NCBI GenBank assembly: GCA_023053545.1
Contig: JAKZAN010000001.1
Coordinates: forward strand, 12,354,024-12,418,023
Length of the DNA: 64,000 bases
From: Lepidurus packardi
Taxonomy: Eukaryota > Arthropoda > Branchiopoda > Notostraca > Triopsidae
Reading direction: 5' to 3'
In this document: positions 11,697 to 27,582 of the stretch, one piece after another
How positions within the stretch are numbered: the stretch's first letter is position 1
Layout of the letters: the number at the start of each line of letters is the position of its first letter
Notes under the pieces: generated by a model
What the model was told of the DNA's origin: nothing
Databases searched by the model: none
What the model saw: the letters and a program-made list of their open reading frames with translations, nothing else
Program-made: the position numbers and the translations under genes

Positions 11697-12631
11697 CTGC
11701 AAGAAAAACAGTAACACATAACAAACGAAGGTTACGGTACACGCATACAGTTGTTCCTTTCCTTTCACTTTAATTCTTCTCTTTAAAGTTTAAGACAATT
11801 TAGTTATTAGTTAAAGACGTTGGATGATAGTTAACTAACCTGCGAATCCAAGTGACTTGCTAGAGCAACAAGTAAACGTTTAAATCCATAATAATACTTT
11901 TAGGAATTATGCAAATTTTGCTATTACCAGCAGACAAAAAACCTTCCATTCAGGATCAAACTTCAAGAGTCACAACAATTGTTACCAAAGGCGCACCCTG
12001 CGGGTAATCGAGGCAAGAATGCAGCGCTAATTTTGAATGGGGAAAACGCCCGACCTTTTATAATTTTCTGAATGCGTGTCACCTGTCAGCCGACATTGAT
12101 TTTAGAACAGGACAAAAGAACTTTAATGCGCAACATACAAAGAATACATTTCGTTTACTACAAACTTAATGAAAAAAAATATTCTATCCAGTTTAGTTTA
12201 TATGCCAAACCTGTTTAGCTCCTTCCAAACACGTAATGCTATTACAAACCCACGAATGGAATGCACATGCTAAAAAAAATTCCACTAAAGCATTTTTTTC
12301 CACCTGTTAATGGTTAAAAATCAGGGGAAGTGAAAAAAAAACAGCAAAAAAATGAGAAACGACTAGCCGGCTATTACGAGCTTCTCTGGATTCAAAATAT
12401 CATGTCTCTTTTTCGGTTATGAAGAAGAAAAAATCCACCTAACGTTGTGACAAGGATCGTCAAAGAAAGGGGCTTTTGTCAAACTTTTCACGATATAAAT
12501 TCAAGATTCGAAAAAAATGGTGGTGCCGTGAAAGCAGAGCAAAAGGCCAGAGAAGAATCGATCTTTTAAGTTCTTTTTCTTTTTTCGGGACCAATATATG
12601 GGGGTTGACGAAGTTTGTTATCTTATCCTAC
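11697..12631. other. Interval between SOCS 5' end and RAB2 3' end
   Basis: It should contain the SOCS promoter and 5' leader exon(s) plus the RAB2 3' UTR. I could not place a SOCS upstream exon with confidence. Open frames here are short and unsupported. Confidence 0.5.
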
Positions 12632-16519
<3,888 letters not shown>

Positions 16520-18557
16520 TACTTGGACTTAAGTGCCTGGGAGTTGAATACAGCACTTTGAGTCGCCAATGCGACACGAGCACTTTTCTTAACTTTAAGA
16601 AGCAAATGAAATGGCCAGAACGGTACGATTGCGTGTGATGAAATAAACTGCTCTGCTCCGGCACCTTATTGTTAAGGTTTTATCTGCCAAATCCTTCCTG
16701 TCCAAACAATGAAATTAGGGCTCGGCGTTTAAGTTGTATGTTAAATTTTCACACAACAAGGTTAAAAAGGACTTACCAACAAAGTAAAAGTCTCCCTTGG
16801 TTCCAATGATATTCTGGCTTGACCCTTTTCTCACCACTACTTACGCTCAACCCATCTCATGCAAACTAGCAAAAAAAAAACATCACTTTGTTGACAACCA
16901 TTGAGAATCCGTCTCCCTTAGCAACCACCAAGCTCCACGATCAACTCGCGGGGGTTACATTACCCGTAGTACGAATGCCATAAAAACTCTCTTTATAAAA
17001 GAATCTAGGTCGACCCGATTTTTATTAACTGGCGTATTTACTATACGGCAGTAGAAGGTACCAGCTTCCACCAAGTTACGGTTTATGGGAAAACAGCCAT
17101 TGCAGCCAAATTGCAGCTTAAGGGAGTTTTTCCAGTATTCTCTTAATTGGGAAAATGATGTCGATTGATTGTTAAGTTTTGACTAGATGTTTTCATAAAA
17201 GTATACCTGCGTAGCCAATCGGAACGGAACTTGAATTTAAACGTGACAGGATTTGCAGGAAAGGCACGAATTCTAAGAGATTCGATGCTCCCTAGTCCCA
17301 ACTTGTTCCGGCGACAATCACGATCGCGTTTAACACGAGTCGATGCGACGGTACGACCCTGAACATTGGCCTTGCTTGAATGGTAAAAGAACGGCGATAG
17401 AACCAAGTCAACTTAACGTCCGAAAACTTGTAGGCGCGAATGATTGGGAGCGTGGGGTCAGCACACCATGTGCGTCATATACGATGGGGAGAGGTTAGAG
17501 GAACGGGTGTCGATCACGGAGTTCCCCATCTCGCCCGGGCACTACCAGGTCACCGATATGAATAATTACCGCCATAAAAATGACCCTAAGCATGGGAAAA
17601 CTGACATAGAACGCCCTAACTTCTGCTGTGTATCGTAAGTTACAAGGCATTTGAAGAACCAATCCTCAGAGCGAGTTTATCAGTTAGCCTTTCCCCGACG
17701 CTTGTCCTAATGGTTACCTTTAGCTGCTCATGAAGTTGCAGCGTAAGCACGATGTGCCAAGTATCCTCGCGGGTGCACCACCTATCATTATTTGAAGGAT
17801 CGTAACGTGGCGGAAGGGCTAACGGCCGCATATCGCTCTCTGATTGCAGGAGTGTCTTTCCCGTGTACAGTACACTTTTCCTTGAGACAGTATACATGAA
17901 CAGGTTTAAGTTTACCTTCATACTATACACCTCGTGTGCCGTTGTTGTCAGGTCCCCTTCTTTTCATAGTCGGCTTCTGAGTCCTTCCTAACGCTTTCGA
18001 TAATGGATGAAGAACACGTTATCACGTTCCTCGTATAGCCAATGAAATCATACTAACCCAGGCGGAAATAATGGGGAAGTTGCTGACGTACGGTACGTCA
18101 ACTTTGTTCCACATCTACGCCTGCATACTGAAATCAATATTATAAGCAAGGAGTGTGTTGAACTTTGATGAATAGTGTTTGAATTCAGCGGCCAAAATGC
18201 AACGCCTTTCTTGTATCATGAAAACCAAATTTCAGTGTTGCCCATCGTTATAATGTGACACAAGATTTGAAGACAAATGGTTCGCAAGCGAAACAAGGAA
18301 CATGAAATCAACCAAGCAACTGAGGATAAGGTCTGTATGATGACAGGAAAAAATAGTAATAGTTTCCATTCAACACGAGCTCACTTTTCATCCAAATAGG
18401 AAAAAAGGTCTATTGTGAACACATGACTAGTCCCTTATTCCCTCCCTCAACTCTTTTGCAAACCCTGCCTAAATATATGTGTATACAAAAGAAAAAATCT
18501 TAGAGGGAATTGGTTTAATGTACAAGGGAACTCAAAATTAAAATTATTCTTTCTTTT
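16520..18557. other. Gene-poor interval upstream of ERK7
   Basis: It holds the ERK7 promoter and leader on its left and the 3' flank of the 18.6-20.7 kb gene on its right. A block at about 17140-17940 has higher GC than its surroundings and overlapping open frames of 60-96 codons on both strands, but I recognise no protein. A candidate X-box is at 16912-16925. Confidence 0.45.
16912..16925 (+). promoter_or_regulatory. Possible RFX X-box upstream of ERK7
   Basis: tctcccttagcaac matches 13 of 14 positions of the relaxed X-box RYYNYYWWRRNRAC (first base differs), about 390 bp upstream of the ERK7 ATG. ERK7/MAPK15 is linked to cilia in other animals, which makes the position suggestive. A match this loose can occur by chance. 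Confidence 0.25.
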
Positions 18558-20665
18558 TCAATGAGTGGAAGATAAGGATAGGCTTTGAGCTTTTCGACAA
18601 TTGAATAGCCATTTAATGATCCGTGCGTTGCGTTCCACAATAGAAGGTTCGCCCGTCCCCACTAAGCTCCCCATAAATCTCTTGCTCTGAGTCATATTTT
18701 CGGGGGCGCAACCTTCTGCATCGCTGCTGCCGGATGCGTCTCCGTGCCGCTTCTGCCAGGAATCGAACGAGCTTACGCTGGAGAAAAACACGGGCGAAGA
18801 TTGTTCGGAGAGCGACGGCGGGCTCAACATAGCTCGGTCAAAGAAGGCATCCAGTTCTACTGGTCGGGGCTCGCCCAAGTAGTGGCCGACCTCCAGGGAG
18901 GTGGCATTCGGTAGGGATTTCGTAGAGGAACTTCGAGGGTGTCGGTGAGTGATGTCTGACTTGGAACGAACGACAGTGGGCCGACCACCGTTGATCGGCC
19001 GCTCGTCAAACATAGCCACGAAAATGTCGTGAGACCGAACGTGGACTGAGGGTGGAAGTCGCCCTAACGTGCGATGTTGCCACAAGTGGTTAACCGGCGC
19101 GAGCTTGATTGTGGCAGGCATTAAGCCTGCGGGGGGACCTTCCGCGTCTAGCTTGAAGCTGGGGGAGCGACTAGCGTAATCCGACGTTCGATGTGGGTCC
19201 CGGTCTCGATTGCTCAACACCCCAATGCTTCGGGACTTCCCCGGAGGCAAGGAGTCTGTGTGACTTCTGGTGGAAGTCTGCGACGAGCAGGGCATGGGCG
19301 ACGAGGAGGTCGGGGGTGAAGAACTGGTGGTGGACGTGGTCTTACCCGTGTTGGTGCTGCTCGTCGTTCTCGCTGAGGTGCTGGAGGATGAACTGGCTTC
19401 GGCTTCGTCTCCTTTGCCGGAGACGCTGCCCGAAGTGTCGGTCGTATCACTGCTGATGTGGGACACGGCCCTACGGAGCATTTTACTGCGCGCGGGTTTA
19501 TCTTCACTCAAATCGGGCAAGGATTTGTGAAGCGCTGCTATCCAAGTGTTGGACTTAAAAGCTGCCATTTTGCTGGCTGCCGTAACCAACGCACTGGCTT
19601 TGGCTGATGCAGACGCGTCTTCACTCTGCAGGCGACGCATCGAGGGCTCTTCGCGGACCACCGCTGGCGAAGTATGCGATTGGGATCGCAAGTAAGGAGT
19701 CGGACGACTAATGACCGAGTCTCCTTTGCCCTGAGCTTGCTCATACGACGCTGAGATTACAGCCAAACGGGATTTCGTGACAGGAAGGATCTCAAAGGAC
19801 TTTTCGACGGGCGAACGTTTGACTTTGACGCTGACTTTGCTGGGCTGGGGAATTGCAGTTGGAGTTGGAGGGGGTAACGCAGGCAAGGCTGAAGGCAGGG
19901 TCCCGGGTCGCGCGGCCTGCTCCTGCAACTGCTGCTGTTGCTGTAACTGTTCTTGTAACTGCTTCAATCGAGCGCCCAAACCCGGGCTTTTGGGTGGAAC
20001 TGGTGGCGGCGTAATGAAGGCGACCGGGATGTTGTGTATGGGTAATGAATGGCAGGCGCATCGGCCCACGAAAGACGGATGTGATTGTGTGACTGTATTG
20101 TTCGAGATGGACAGAGGTCGGAATGGCTGCTTCGCCCATGACTGTTGTTGACTTTCACCAAGGTACTGCAAGGTAGAGGTGGATAACTCGGTCCGAAAAT
20201 GACTCAAATCTCCCAAACTGATGCCCGGCTGGGGTTTATTGTACTGCGTCGTTCGCATGAGGGGTCTGACCGGGTTCATTTGAATGTGAACTTCCTCAGG
20301 TTTACTGAGCAGGCGTTTTACGGCCCCGACGTTGAACGAGAGAGGGTTTTCCTTGCGAATTGCCAGCCGCTTCTTTTCAATAGCAGGAGACATATTAGGG
20401 GACGAGTCTTTCTTCATATTGGTGCTATTCGCCGTTACGGGATTGGGCGTGAGCCATGATCGGTTACTGCCGCTCGGCGTCAAAGAGTAGGACGTGGGGG
20501 CGAAGATCTCGTTGTGGGGAGATTGACTTTTACTAGCGTTGCAGGGACTGACTCCTACTGGGGACTTGGAATGCGGCCATTCCTGGCGGACGTCTAAGAC
20601 TCGCTCAGATTTGACGTAGTACGCTTTGGATTCTTCAAGCAACTCCACAGCCGTTTTCCGCTTTA
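18558..20665 (-). CDS. 3' exon of a large Ser/Pro-rich protein, not identified
   Basis: A single open exon of about 702 codons ends in TGA at 18558. A good acceptor (TTTTCAG) precedes 20665, so this is the last coding exon of a gene reaching to higher coordinates. The exon opens with KRKTAVELLEESKAYYVKSE, which looks conserved. It continues with a PPPVPPKSP proline motif, a short Gln-rich stretch (QLQEQLQQQQQ), Ser/Thr tracts and many basic Ser sites (RSKSDITHR, RRLQSED), and ends with a structured-looking segment ERNARIIKWLFNCRKA. There are no enzyme motifs or membrane segments. It resembles a cytoskeletal or signalling scaffold with SH3 and 14-3-3 type motifs, but I cannot name the family. 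Frame length and composition make coding status secure. Confidence 0.8.
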
Positions 20666-21598
20666 CTGAAAAGACAAACAGGCACACGCACGCCAAAGAA
20701 AGAAAAAGATAATGCATCATTAGCAAGGCTTAATCTCTAATTGTTTTTTATTTCATAGATGTGTACTTATTATGCTACACGCTTAAAATGTCAAGCGAAC
20801 TTGGAAAAACGTGCTTCAACGCTGTAAAACCTGAATCAAGGCGACACGCCAGGAAGGGAATTGAAAAAAAACCCGTAAAAAACAAATAAAAAAACTTGGA
20901 CTTGGTCACGTCAAGGCAACCTGTGGTCTTTCTCTTAGGAACTCTTCAAAACGAGGCCTATTCTAGGACCCAGACGAGCGTTTTTCTGACGTTATCTCTA
21001 TTTGAGTTTTCAACTTTTTTCCTAAAAAAGAGTTTCAAATAAAATTAAAATAAAAGACAAGCCAGTCAAACCCCTGCTGCGCGAAGGGTAAAGGATTAAC
21101 AAAGGTTGGTAGTCCCTCCTGCCTTTTCCTGTTTACGAATTTTACTAGCAGAGAAACTTTAGCACTTGAGAACTTGTTAGCTTAATTGAAAACTAGATCC
21201 TTTTCTTCGACGTGCTCTAATAAGTCAGCCTTTTCTCCTTACGAAAAAGTACCAGCTGCGCAGATCTGCTTTTCATTTCACTTAAGTACATCATTTCACT
21301 TAATTTAAGTAGTGTACTTCATTTCACTTTACTGAAGTGATATACTGAAAGTAATAGTGTAATGTGTACTTATTTGCATTACCCAATAACTTCATATACA
21401 TTAATGCTCACATCTTTATACTTCCTAAAAAAAAATTTAAAAAAAAAATTGTTACTGAAGGAAACTTTGCACCTTGCATTCCGAAATTAGAAACACTATA
21501 TCTTGTCCGAAACCTTGCGACGCCTTTTTCATTTTGTCCTAAAATTGTTGGCTGTAAGTGTAAAAAAAAAAAAAAAAAAAAAAAATACATAACAAAAA

Positions 21599-21663
21599 GA
21601 TTCGCTCTGGACCACGCGCTCAATGCTGAAGCATGAGCCCCCAGGCGCTTGCATAGCTGAATC
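21599..21663. repeat. Nested inverted repeat beside a poly(A) tract
   Basis: Outer arms gattc (21599-21603) and gaatc (21659-21663) enclose a hairpin gctcaatgctgaagcatgagc (21618-21638), in which gctca/tgagc and tgct/agca pair around a short loop with one bulge. It directly follows a run of about 23 A (21562-21585). It could be a structured RNA, a retroposed tail or chance. Confidence 0.4.
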
Positions 21664-22022
21664 AATAAATACACGGTAACTTCGCAGAAATGTCCATGCA
21701 CATAAGTCATAATCATCCGTTATAGATCGTGATCATGACTTAGAAGAGAACTTGATCTTAGACTTCGGATTTCAGATTTGAGAATTCAGGTTTCAGAATT
21801 CACAATTCCTTTTAAGCTTCTGTGTATGGAATATTTTTTTCTTATTTTTGAGGGTACAATTATCTTCTAAGCTGTATGTGTTTGTTTTGTTTTACCTGTA
21901 TAGCAACTAAACATGACGTGGACTGACAACAACGCCTTTCTAGTACAGAGTGCAGCAAAGAACAGCTCTCTCACTGAACACGTAAAGGCCTGTGGGCGAT
22001 CGAATGTTCGCAAAATCCGCAC

Positions 22023-22137
22023 TTGTAAAGTTAATATCTCGTCTATAAGTTCGTCCAAGAAGGAAAGCAGTGCTCGTTCTGTTGCTGGGGCTTCTTTCCT
22101 CTTCTCTTCTTCTTCTTCAACTTTAAGAAGCAGAGTT
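22023..22137 (-). CDS. Possible internal exon, maybe of the Ser/Pro-rich gene
   Basis: On the minus strand, between an acceptor (GCAG before 22137) and a donor (GTGCGG after 22023), the frame reads a Glu/Lys-rich run and then ERALLSFLDELIDEILTLQ, which looks helical and protein-like. Strand and position suit an exon upstream of the one ending at 20665. A competing frame in the same stretch is also open. No family recognised. Confidence 0.25.
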
Positions 22138-24944
22138 CTGCCAGCAAAGCAGTGCGGACCATTTCGTTCGTTTCAAACTTGGCTTCCCCCTATATCTGTA
22201 TCACATGGGAGAAGTGGATACAGCCAGATGAGCATCGAAAACGAAGTAGTATGTAAATGAAGGGTGGTTTGGGGGGAAAACCGGAAACTGCAGCACTCAG
22301 CACATGTGGGGATCCTACACACTTAACACAAAAACAAAACAAAACAAAAAAATTGGCGGATATACACGGCTTCCTCGTTGGAGCACAGCTGGCCTGCTAC
22401 TGCATGTTACAATACAGAGCAAAAGAAAATCCTACCAACATAGCCCAACTTTGTATTAGGCAGCAACAGCAGCCGCCAGTCGGGTCCATCGGCCCCGACT
22501 CAGTAAATTAAGGCGCAAAAAGAGTTGAACTTCCCATTTCCAGCAACGTGAAAAGAAATGCAATGTCACTTTCCGGAATTCCTTGAGCCTCTAGGGATGC
22601 AGTAATAGTAAACAGGATAGGAATTCCAAAGAAATTCACTAACTAAACCTTAACCTGACTAACTAGTCAATTAGCTCACTGGGAACTTCTTACTCAAACC
22701 GTACACCATCGATAACAAATCAAAATCGATCTGTTCCTCGGCCTTTGGGTCCTGATTTCCTATATTCTAAGCAAAAAGGGAAGAATCAATATGATCGGCA
22801 TGTGGCCTATACGCTTATAAGAGTTCCGCCAGGTACATACTGCACTGCCGGCAAGCAAATGAAGGATGTGGAAGTAATCGCCGGTCATTCTGACTCTATT
22901 AACTACCTATAACGCTCGACTGTCAATAAATGTCGCTTTATGTTCGCACATTACGGTAAAATGTTGCTGATGTCTTTGGAAATCAGAAAAAGCAAAGAGG
23001 TAAACATTTGATTGCCATTTGATGTTTGACGTACCAAACAGATGTTGTTAATGTCGGTAAAACAGAGATTTTCGAGCATGAAAGCATCAGCATAAAAAAG
23101 AACGATACATACACACATGTAATACGCAAGGCAAAAGTTATTTCCGAGCGTAGCGTACTTAAAAACAAACGAGATCATAAATTCGTCACAACTAACCAAT
23201 AACCGACATTTATGTAAAACGTTATAGGGCGAATGTTTGCGACAAGAGCTTTTACATTTCTGCTCTTCCTCCTACGCTGGAGCAATAAAAACAAAAAGGG
23301 GAAAGGAAAAAAAAAACTAAAATAAAAAACAGCGGTGCGGGAGTTGTTACCCTCGCGTGCGATCGATTCGTAGAGCCTGCGCACTTACAAGATACCCGGA
23401 ACTTAAACCAAAGCAACGACATGCGGTAACACCATAACCCTACCCTTTTCAAGACCAAGACGAAGGCGCCAAAAAGTTTCCTATAAGTTATAGCTAATAA
23501 ACTTGCAAATAAGTAGACCTGCTATCAAAGTAATTGATACCAAAAAAGTTAAATGCAAGTAAAAATTCTGGTCTGGATCTAAAAAAGAGTTGGATTTTCT
23601 TGTTTTAAAATTCCCCACGCTAAAAGAATGGCATAAGAATCGCAGGAAAGTATCCGGAGGGGTATTACTGCGCATTAATAAAATACTGAAACCTTCCCCC
23701 GAAATCCTTTTCGCTTTTCTACTTGGTTTCCTGGGTGAAAGAGTAGACGGAGGCAAGTCGTAACAAGTTTGGGGTTTGAGCTGAGAGTCAAAACGTGGTC
23801 ACAACAGCATTGCTGCAGATCCTTTTCCAATCAGTACTTGCCTGTACCGCATCGAAATTTTAACGGTTTGCTAACAGCACACAAGCATGTCCTATGACCA
23901 CACTCGTCTCACCTCCACGACAACAAACCAGTCCGAATCCGTTGTAAAACTCTGTGGATCGATGGCACCTGGTAACGACACCTTCTTCAGAATCCATTGC
24001 TGAAAAGTATTTGACGTGGCGGAAGCTCGAAGCTGCAAAAGTTTTATTCAAGGATTTGGTTAATGGTATACGAAAGAACACCCACACACGACAGCCATTA
24101 TTGCCCACGTTTTTTTGGAAAAAAAAGAATGTCTTTGGGGAGTAAGGATACCAAAAGTTATTTGAAAACTCCAGAGGAAGGTGGATGGATCACGAACTTC
24201 AAGAATTGGCTACTTAGCGTAGTAATGCACCTATGCCTAAGCTACTCCATTGGAGGACCCAATTGGACTATGCGATGGAACTAAACAAAGCCCTTATGGA
24301 ATGCTCGCTTCGTTGGCAAAGCTCCCATTGCGGGACTTTATCGAACCAAAGCAACGACGGCGTCTGTCTTCTCCACAACACCTTGGCGTACAGTCTTCCC
24401 GTCCTGGACTGCCGCAGAACCGAACAAAACAGGGCTTACAAGACAACAGCCACGAACTTGTCTTTTAAAGAATTAAAACTTTCTCGAAGCTTTCTCTAAT
24501 TTCTCGTTACTTCTAATTTCTTTCAGTTGTTATTAAACTATTAAAGAAAGAAATTTCACTATCCATGGTATCCCGGGGTTTTGTTTACTGTTTAAAGCAT
24601 GGAAATAAACAGTAACCATGGTAGTAAGCGCCATAAGCTAGGCCATGACACGTCTATGACGTCACGATCCAAAGTTTTCCTTGTATACATGTCACGACCA
24701 CGTAAAGGGAAATGAACTAACTAATAGAAATACACCAGTACTGTATTTCCTATAAACTGGAAATGACCGACCGGAAACGGTGGTCTGCTTACCCTATTAT
24801 TTTGGTACAGTAGTCACTGGATGGGCTGATGCGCGTCCTATATAGATAGTTCTGGTGCCGCAAAAGTTGTTCCCACTAACAACAATAGCTGAGTAAGTGA
24901 AGTATAGCTTCCTAGCTGCGTTGTTATGATTATAAACTGATAGC

Positions 24945-25512
24945 AAGGGTCGGTTCCGCTAAGCAGACAGGCAACTGCCATGGCATGATTCTCACCGATA
25001 CTTTTCCAGTCTAATCCTCTCAACTGAAGCAACCTTTCTGTGCCATCAGGACTTTTGCTCGTGACCGTGACGAGAGGCACGTGATGTGCATCAGCTAGAT
25101 TTTTCTTTGTGGTGTACATTTTCACGGAGATATCGATTCTCACGGACTTAATAACGAAGAGTTTGGACGTGATGCCTTCAATAACGATGTGATGATCAAT
25201 AGATTAAGTTAGATGTTTTAAGCTTTTACCTCCAGTGATAGGGCGCTGATCATTGCCAAATGAGCTCGATCTGGTTCCGATGATGTTGAGGGTTCGTAGG
25301 GGACGATTACTCCGCACTGGCGAAGCTACGGTTATACTCCTGGTAACTACGGCGAAGGGCATTGTCCGGCGTGGGTTGATGGTATTGCTATTCTTGCCTT
25401 TCAGAGTCCGAATGTCACCCAAAGTGTCGTCAGCCGAAACCGAATGGTAATGGTACGCTAAGACATTGGATACGGCCATGTTCCCATGCGTTGCTGTTGT
25501 TGTGAAAGCCAT
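24945..25512 (-). CDS. Possible two-exon 5' part of an unidentified gene
   Basis: The minus strand has an ATG at 25512 and an open exon to 25230, ending in GGAG|GTAAAA. After a 54-bp candidate intron (branch-like CTAAC, acceptor GAAG) a second exon runs from 25175 to roughly 24945 in consistent phase (GGITSKLFVIKSVRIDIS). The second exon contains VPLVTVTSKSPDGTERLLQL. Its downstream donor is unclear. It could be the start of the gene whose last exon ends at 18558, a small separate gene, or a chance frame. Confidence 0.3.
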
Positions 25513-27582
25513 GTGGACCCTTCAAGTACTCCTTCTGGATACCATTCCGATTCCAATGGGCCTGGGACCCTATAGTAACAACAAACACAACAGAAGTTAG
25601 TACAGTATACGGTAAGTTGAGGATTCAGACAATGAAAGGCAATTCAAGGAGTTAAAAAAAAGGAAAAAAAGGAAAAAAAGGATTGTCAATGGCCCTTTTC
25701 TTTCCGATTCTCATGGTAGCAACGAAAAGTCATAAAGCTATTGGCTTGGCACCCACGAACCACGTTAGTAACAGCACACAATCCAATAACGGTACTTCTT
25801 ATATTCCTATATCCATTTCCAGTCCAAAGCGCCCACACTGGAAAAAGAACAGTTTCCTGCAGGTATACCCTTATACGTTATAACTAGTTTTTCCCAATTT
25901 GTGCCGTGTGTGCTCCGTGTTTATGCGGAATACATAATGCATCGTTATGTAATCACGGTTGCTGGTTGCGGTAAAGCTTTCTTTTTGCTTAACGACGAAA
26001 ACAAAAAGCGAAAATAACATCCGTACAATAACATTTATCTTATAATAACATAAGAGAATGTTATCTGCATTACCAGCGCCCAACGATCTTTGTCCCCCAT
26101 GTCGCACCAAAAGTGTGTTCAATCAAACTCAAGCTGTCCGTCGTAGCTTTCGTAGCATGTATTAGAAAATCCGTTGCCCTTACCAAGATTACCCCAAAGC
26201 CGACTCGTATGACACAAGAACGCAAGCATTGTTCTCGACTCCTAATCATTCATCTCAGTTTTAATGCTGCCATACATGCAAACGAGACTAATTAAGCACC
26301 CCAAGGACGGTTTCAATTAATAAAATTCAACTGGACGGATGAAGGAACAGGGAACCAAGAGCGCATTTATTTTTATTTCTTTGTTGCGGTTATGCTGCAC
26401 GGGCGCAGCTTAACTATAACATCGTCTACTAAAAGCAATAAGCATGGCTGGAAAATGTTTTTGGGAAAGAAAAGAAAAGTAAAGAAAACGCGATCAAGCA
26501 TGCTTGACATCTTGAAATGGTGAAGCCATGCAGAACACGTGGAAAACTCTCTCACCATTTGCAATGGCCAAGTAAGCAAGTACATGTTGTACTGGGGTGG
26601 TGGGAAGGACAAGGTCACATTGATAATTCCCGAACCCGTGAAGCAAGTGAGGCAATTAACGGCATCCCACCAGGGAAACCCCTCCAACAGACGAAAATGT
26701 CCTGGCAAATTGCCAAAATGCAGGAGGAAAAGACCACGGACCGTTGAACCGTGCAACAAGCTGGTCTTAAAACAACACTTAACACTCGCTAAACGCTTAC
26801 CAATAATTGCAATTGCTGCGCCAATTGTACCATTACCAAACCCAACCCCAAAACACTTTCAAAGGGCTATGAGTATCAAAGTCACCAACACCATTGCAAT
26901 TTAGAACGTGCACGGTAGTAACAGCCACATCTGTTCTGTTCACTTCAATGTCTTGACCAATGTAACGTGACAATGAAGCAAGCCAGTTAACCTAACCTAT
27001 TGTCTGTGTGCTCGTTGATTAAACGCCTTGTATAGGTGTGTCGCGACGAAAGCCTTCGTGCCGACTGCAACAAGGCAATGGGGAGAAACGGACTATGAAA
27101 CTAAAGCAATCACACCGAGCAGCGGAGAGCAGACAGCTCATTGCCTGACTCGAACCAAACGCTGTTAGGGAAATGAGTTGGCTACCCGGAGCATTCCCCC
27201 CACCGTTTTCCACCCTCAACAGGTGTGTAGAGAAAATAAAAGAAGAGCCGCAAGCTATTATGTCGAAAAAAAGGAAAAGGTTTCTAGGCTCGCTTTTCAT
27301 TCTTGACTTCGAACCCGAACTGGAGAGCTGGGGAACTGGACACGGCCCTTCTTCATTTTTTTCTGGTCTGGGTTCGGATCCAACCACCAAGAACCGGTCG
27401 ATAACATTCACCCCCGCTTGATCCCTTTTTTTATTTTTAAAAAAAGGGGGGAAGGGAAAAGTTTTCAAGTCTAAACCTTATCAGTTAATGCTACATCATG
27501 TGCAAGTTTCCTTGTTGTATTTACTGTTGTCCTATAAAACAAAACAGAGATAACAACAGAACAAAAACCGTTAGCGCGATTC
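25513..27582. other. Intergenic, no supportable gene
   Basis: Open frames up to about 150 codons occur on both strands near 26.4-26.9 and 27.0-27.5 kb, but they overlap each other and match nothing I know. A short (ggaaaaaa)n tract lies at about 25653-25682. Confidence 0.5.

Larger units (their letters stand above)
20666..25229. other. Long interval with few signals, probably intron or 5' region of the Ser/Pro-rich gene
   Basis: Because the exon ending at 20665 needs upstream exons, at least part of this interval should be intron on the minus strand. Apart from the weak exon candidates at 22023-22137 and about 24945-25175, I see only AT-rich sequence, a 23-nt A tract near 21562-21585 and a hairpin at 21599-21663. 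Confidence 0.4.

Noticed and set aside
19777..20151. Plus-strand 124-codon Gly/Cys-rich frame
   Set aside because: It is the antisense shadow of the Ser/Pro/Gln-rich exon on the minus strand.
24563..24634. Imperfect inverted repeat around ccatgg and aacagtaa words
   Set aside because: Arms are short, gapped and asymmetric; weaker than the inverted repeat at 30255-30403.
26539..26904. 121-codon plus-strand open frame
   Set aside because: Overlapping frames on both strands are equally open; no splice sites or homology support it.
27366..27380. ggttcggatcc B-box-like word, also seen reversed near 33823
   Set aside because: Neither site has an A-box partner, so neither supports a tRNA or SINE call.
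27019..27468. 149-codon minus-strand open frame
   Set aside because: It overlaps an 82-codon plus-strand frame, contains low-complexity Phe/Pro/Lys runs and resembles no family.
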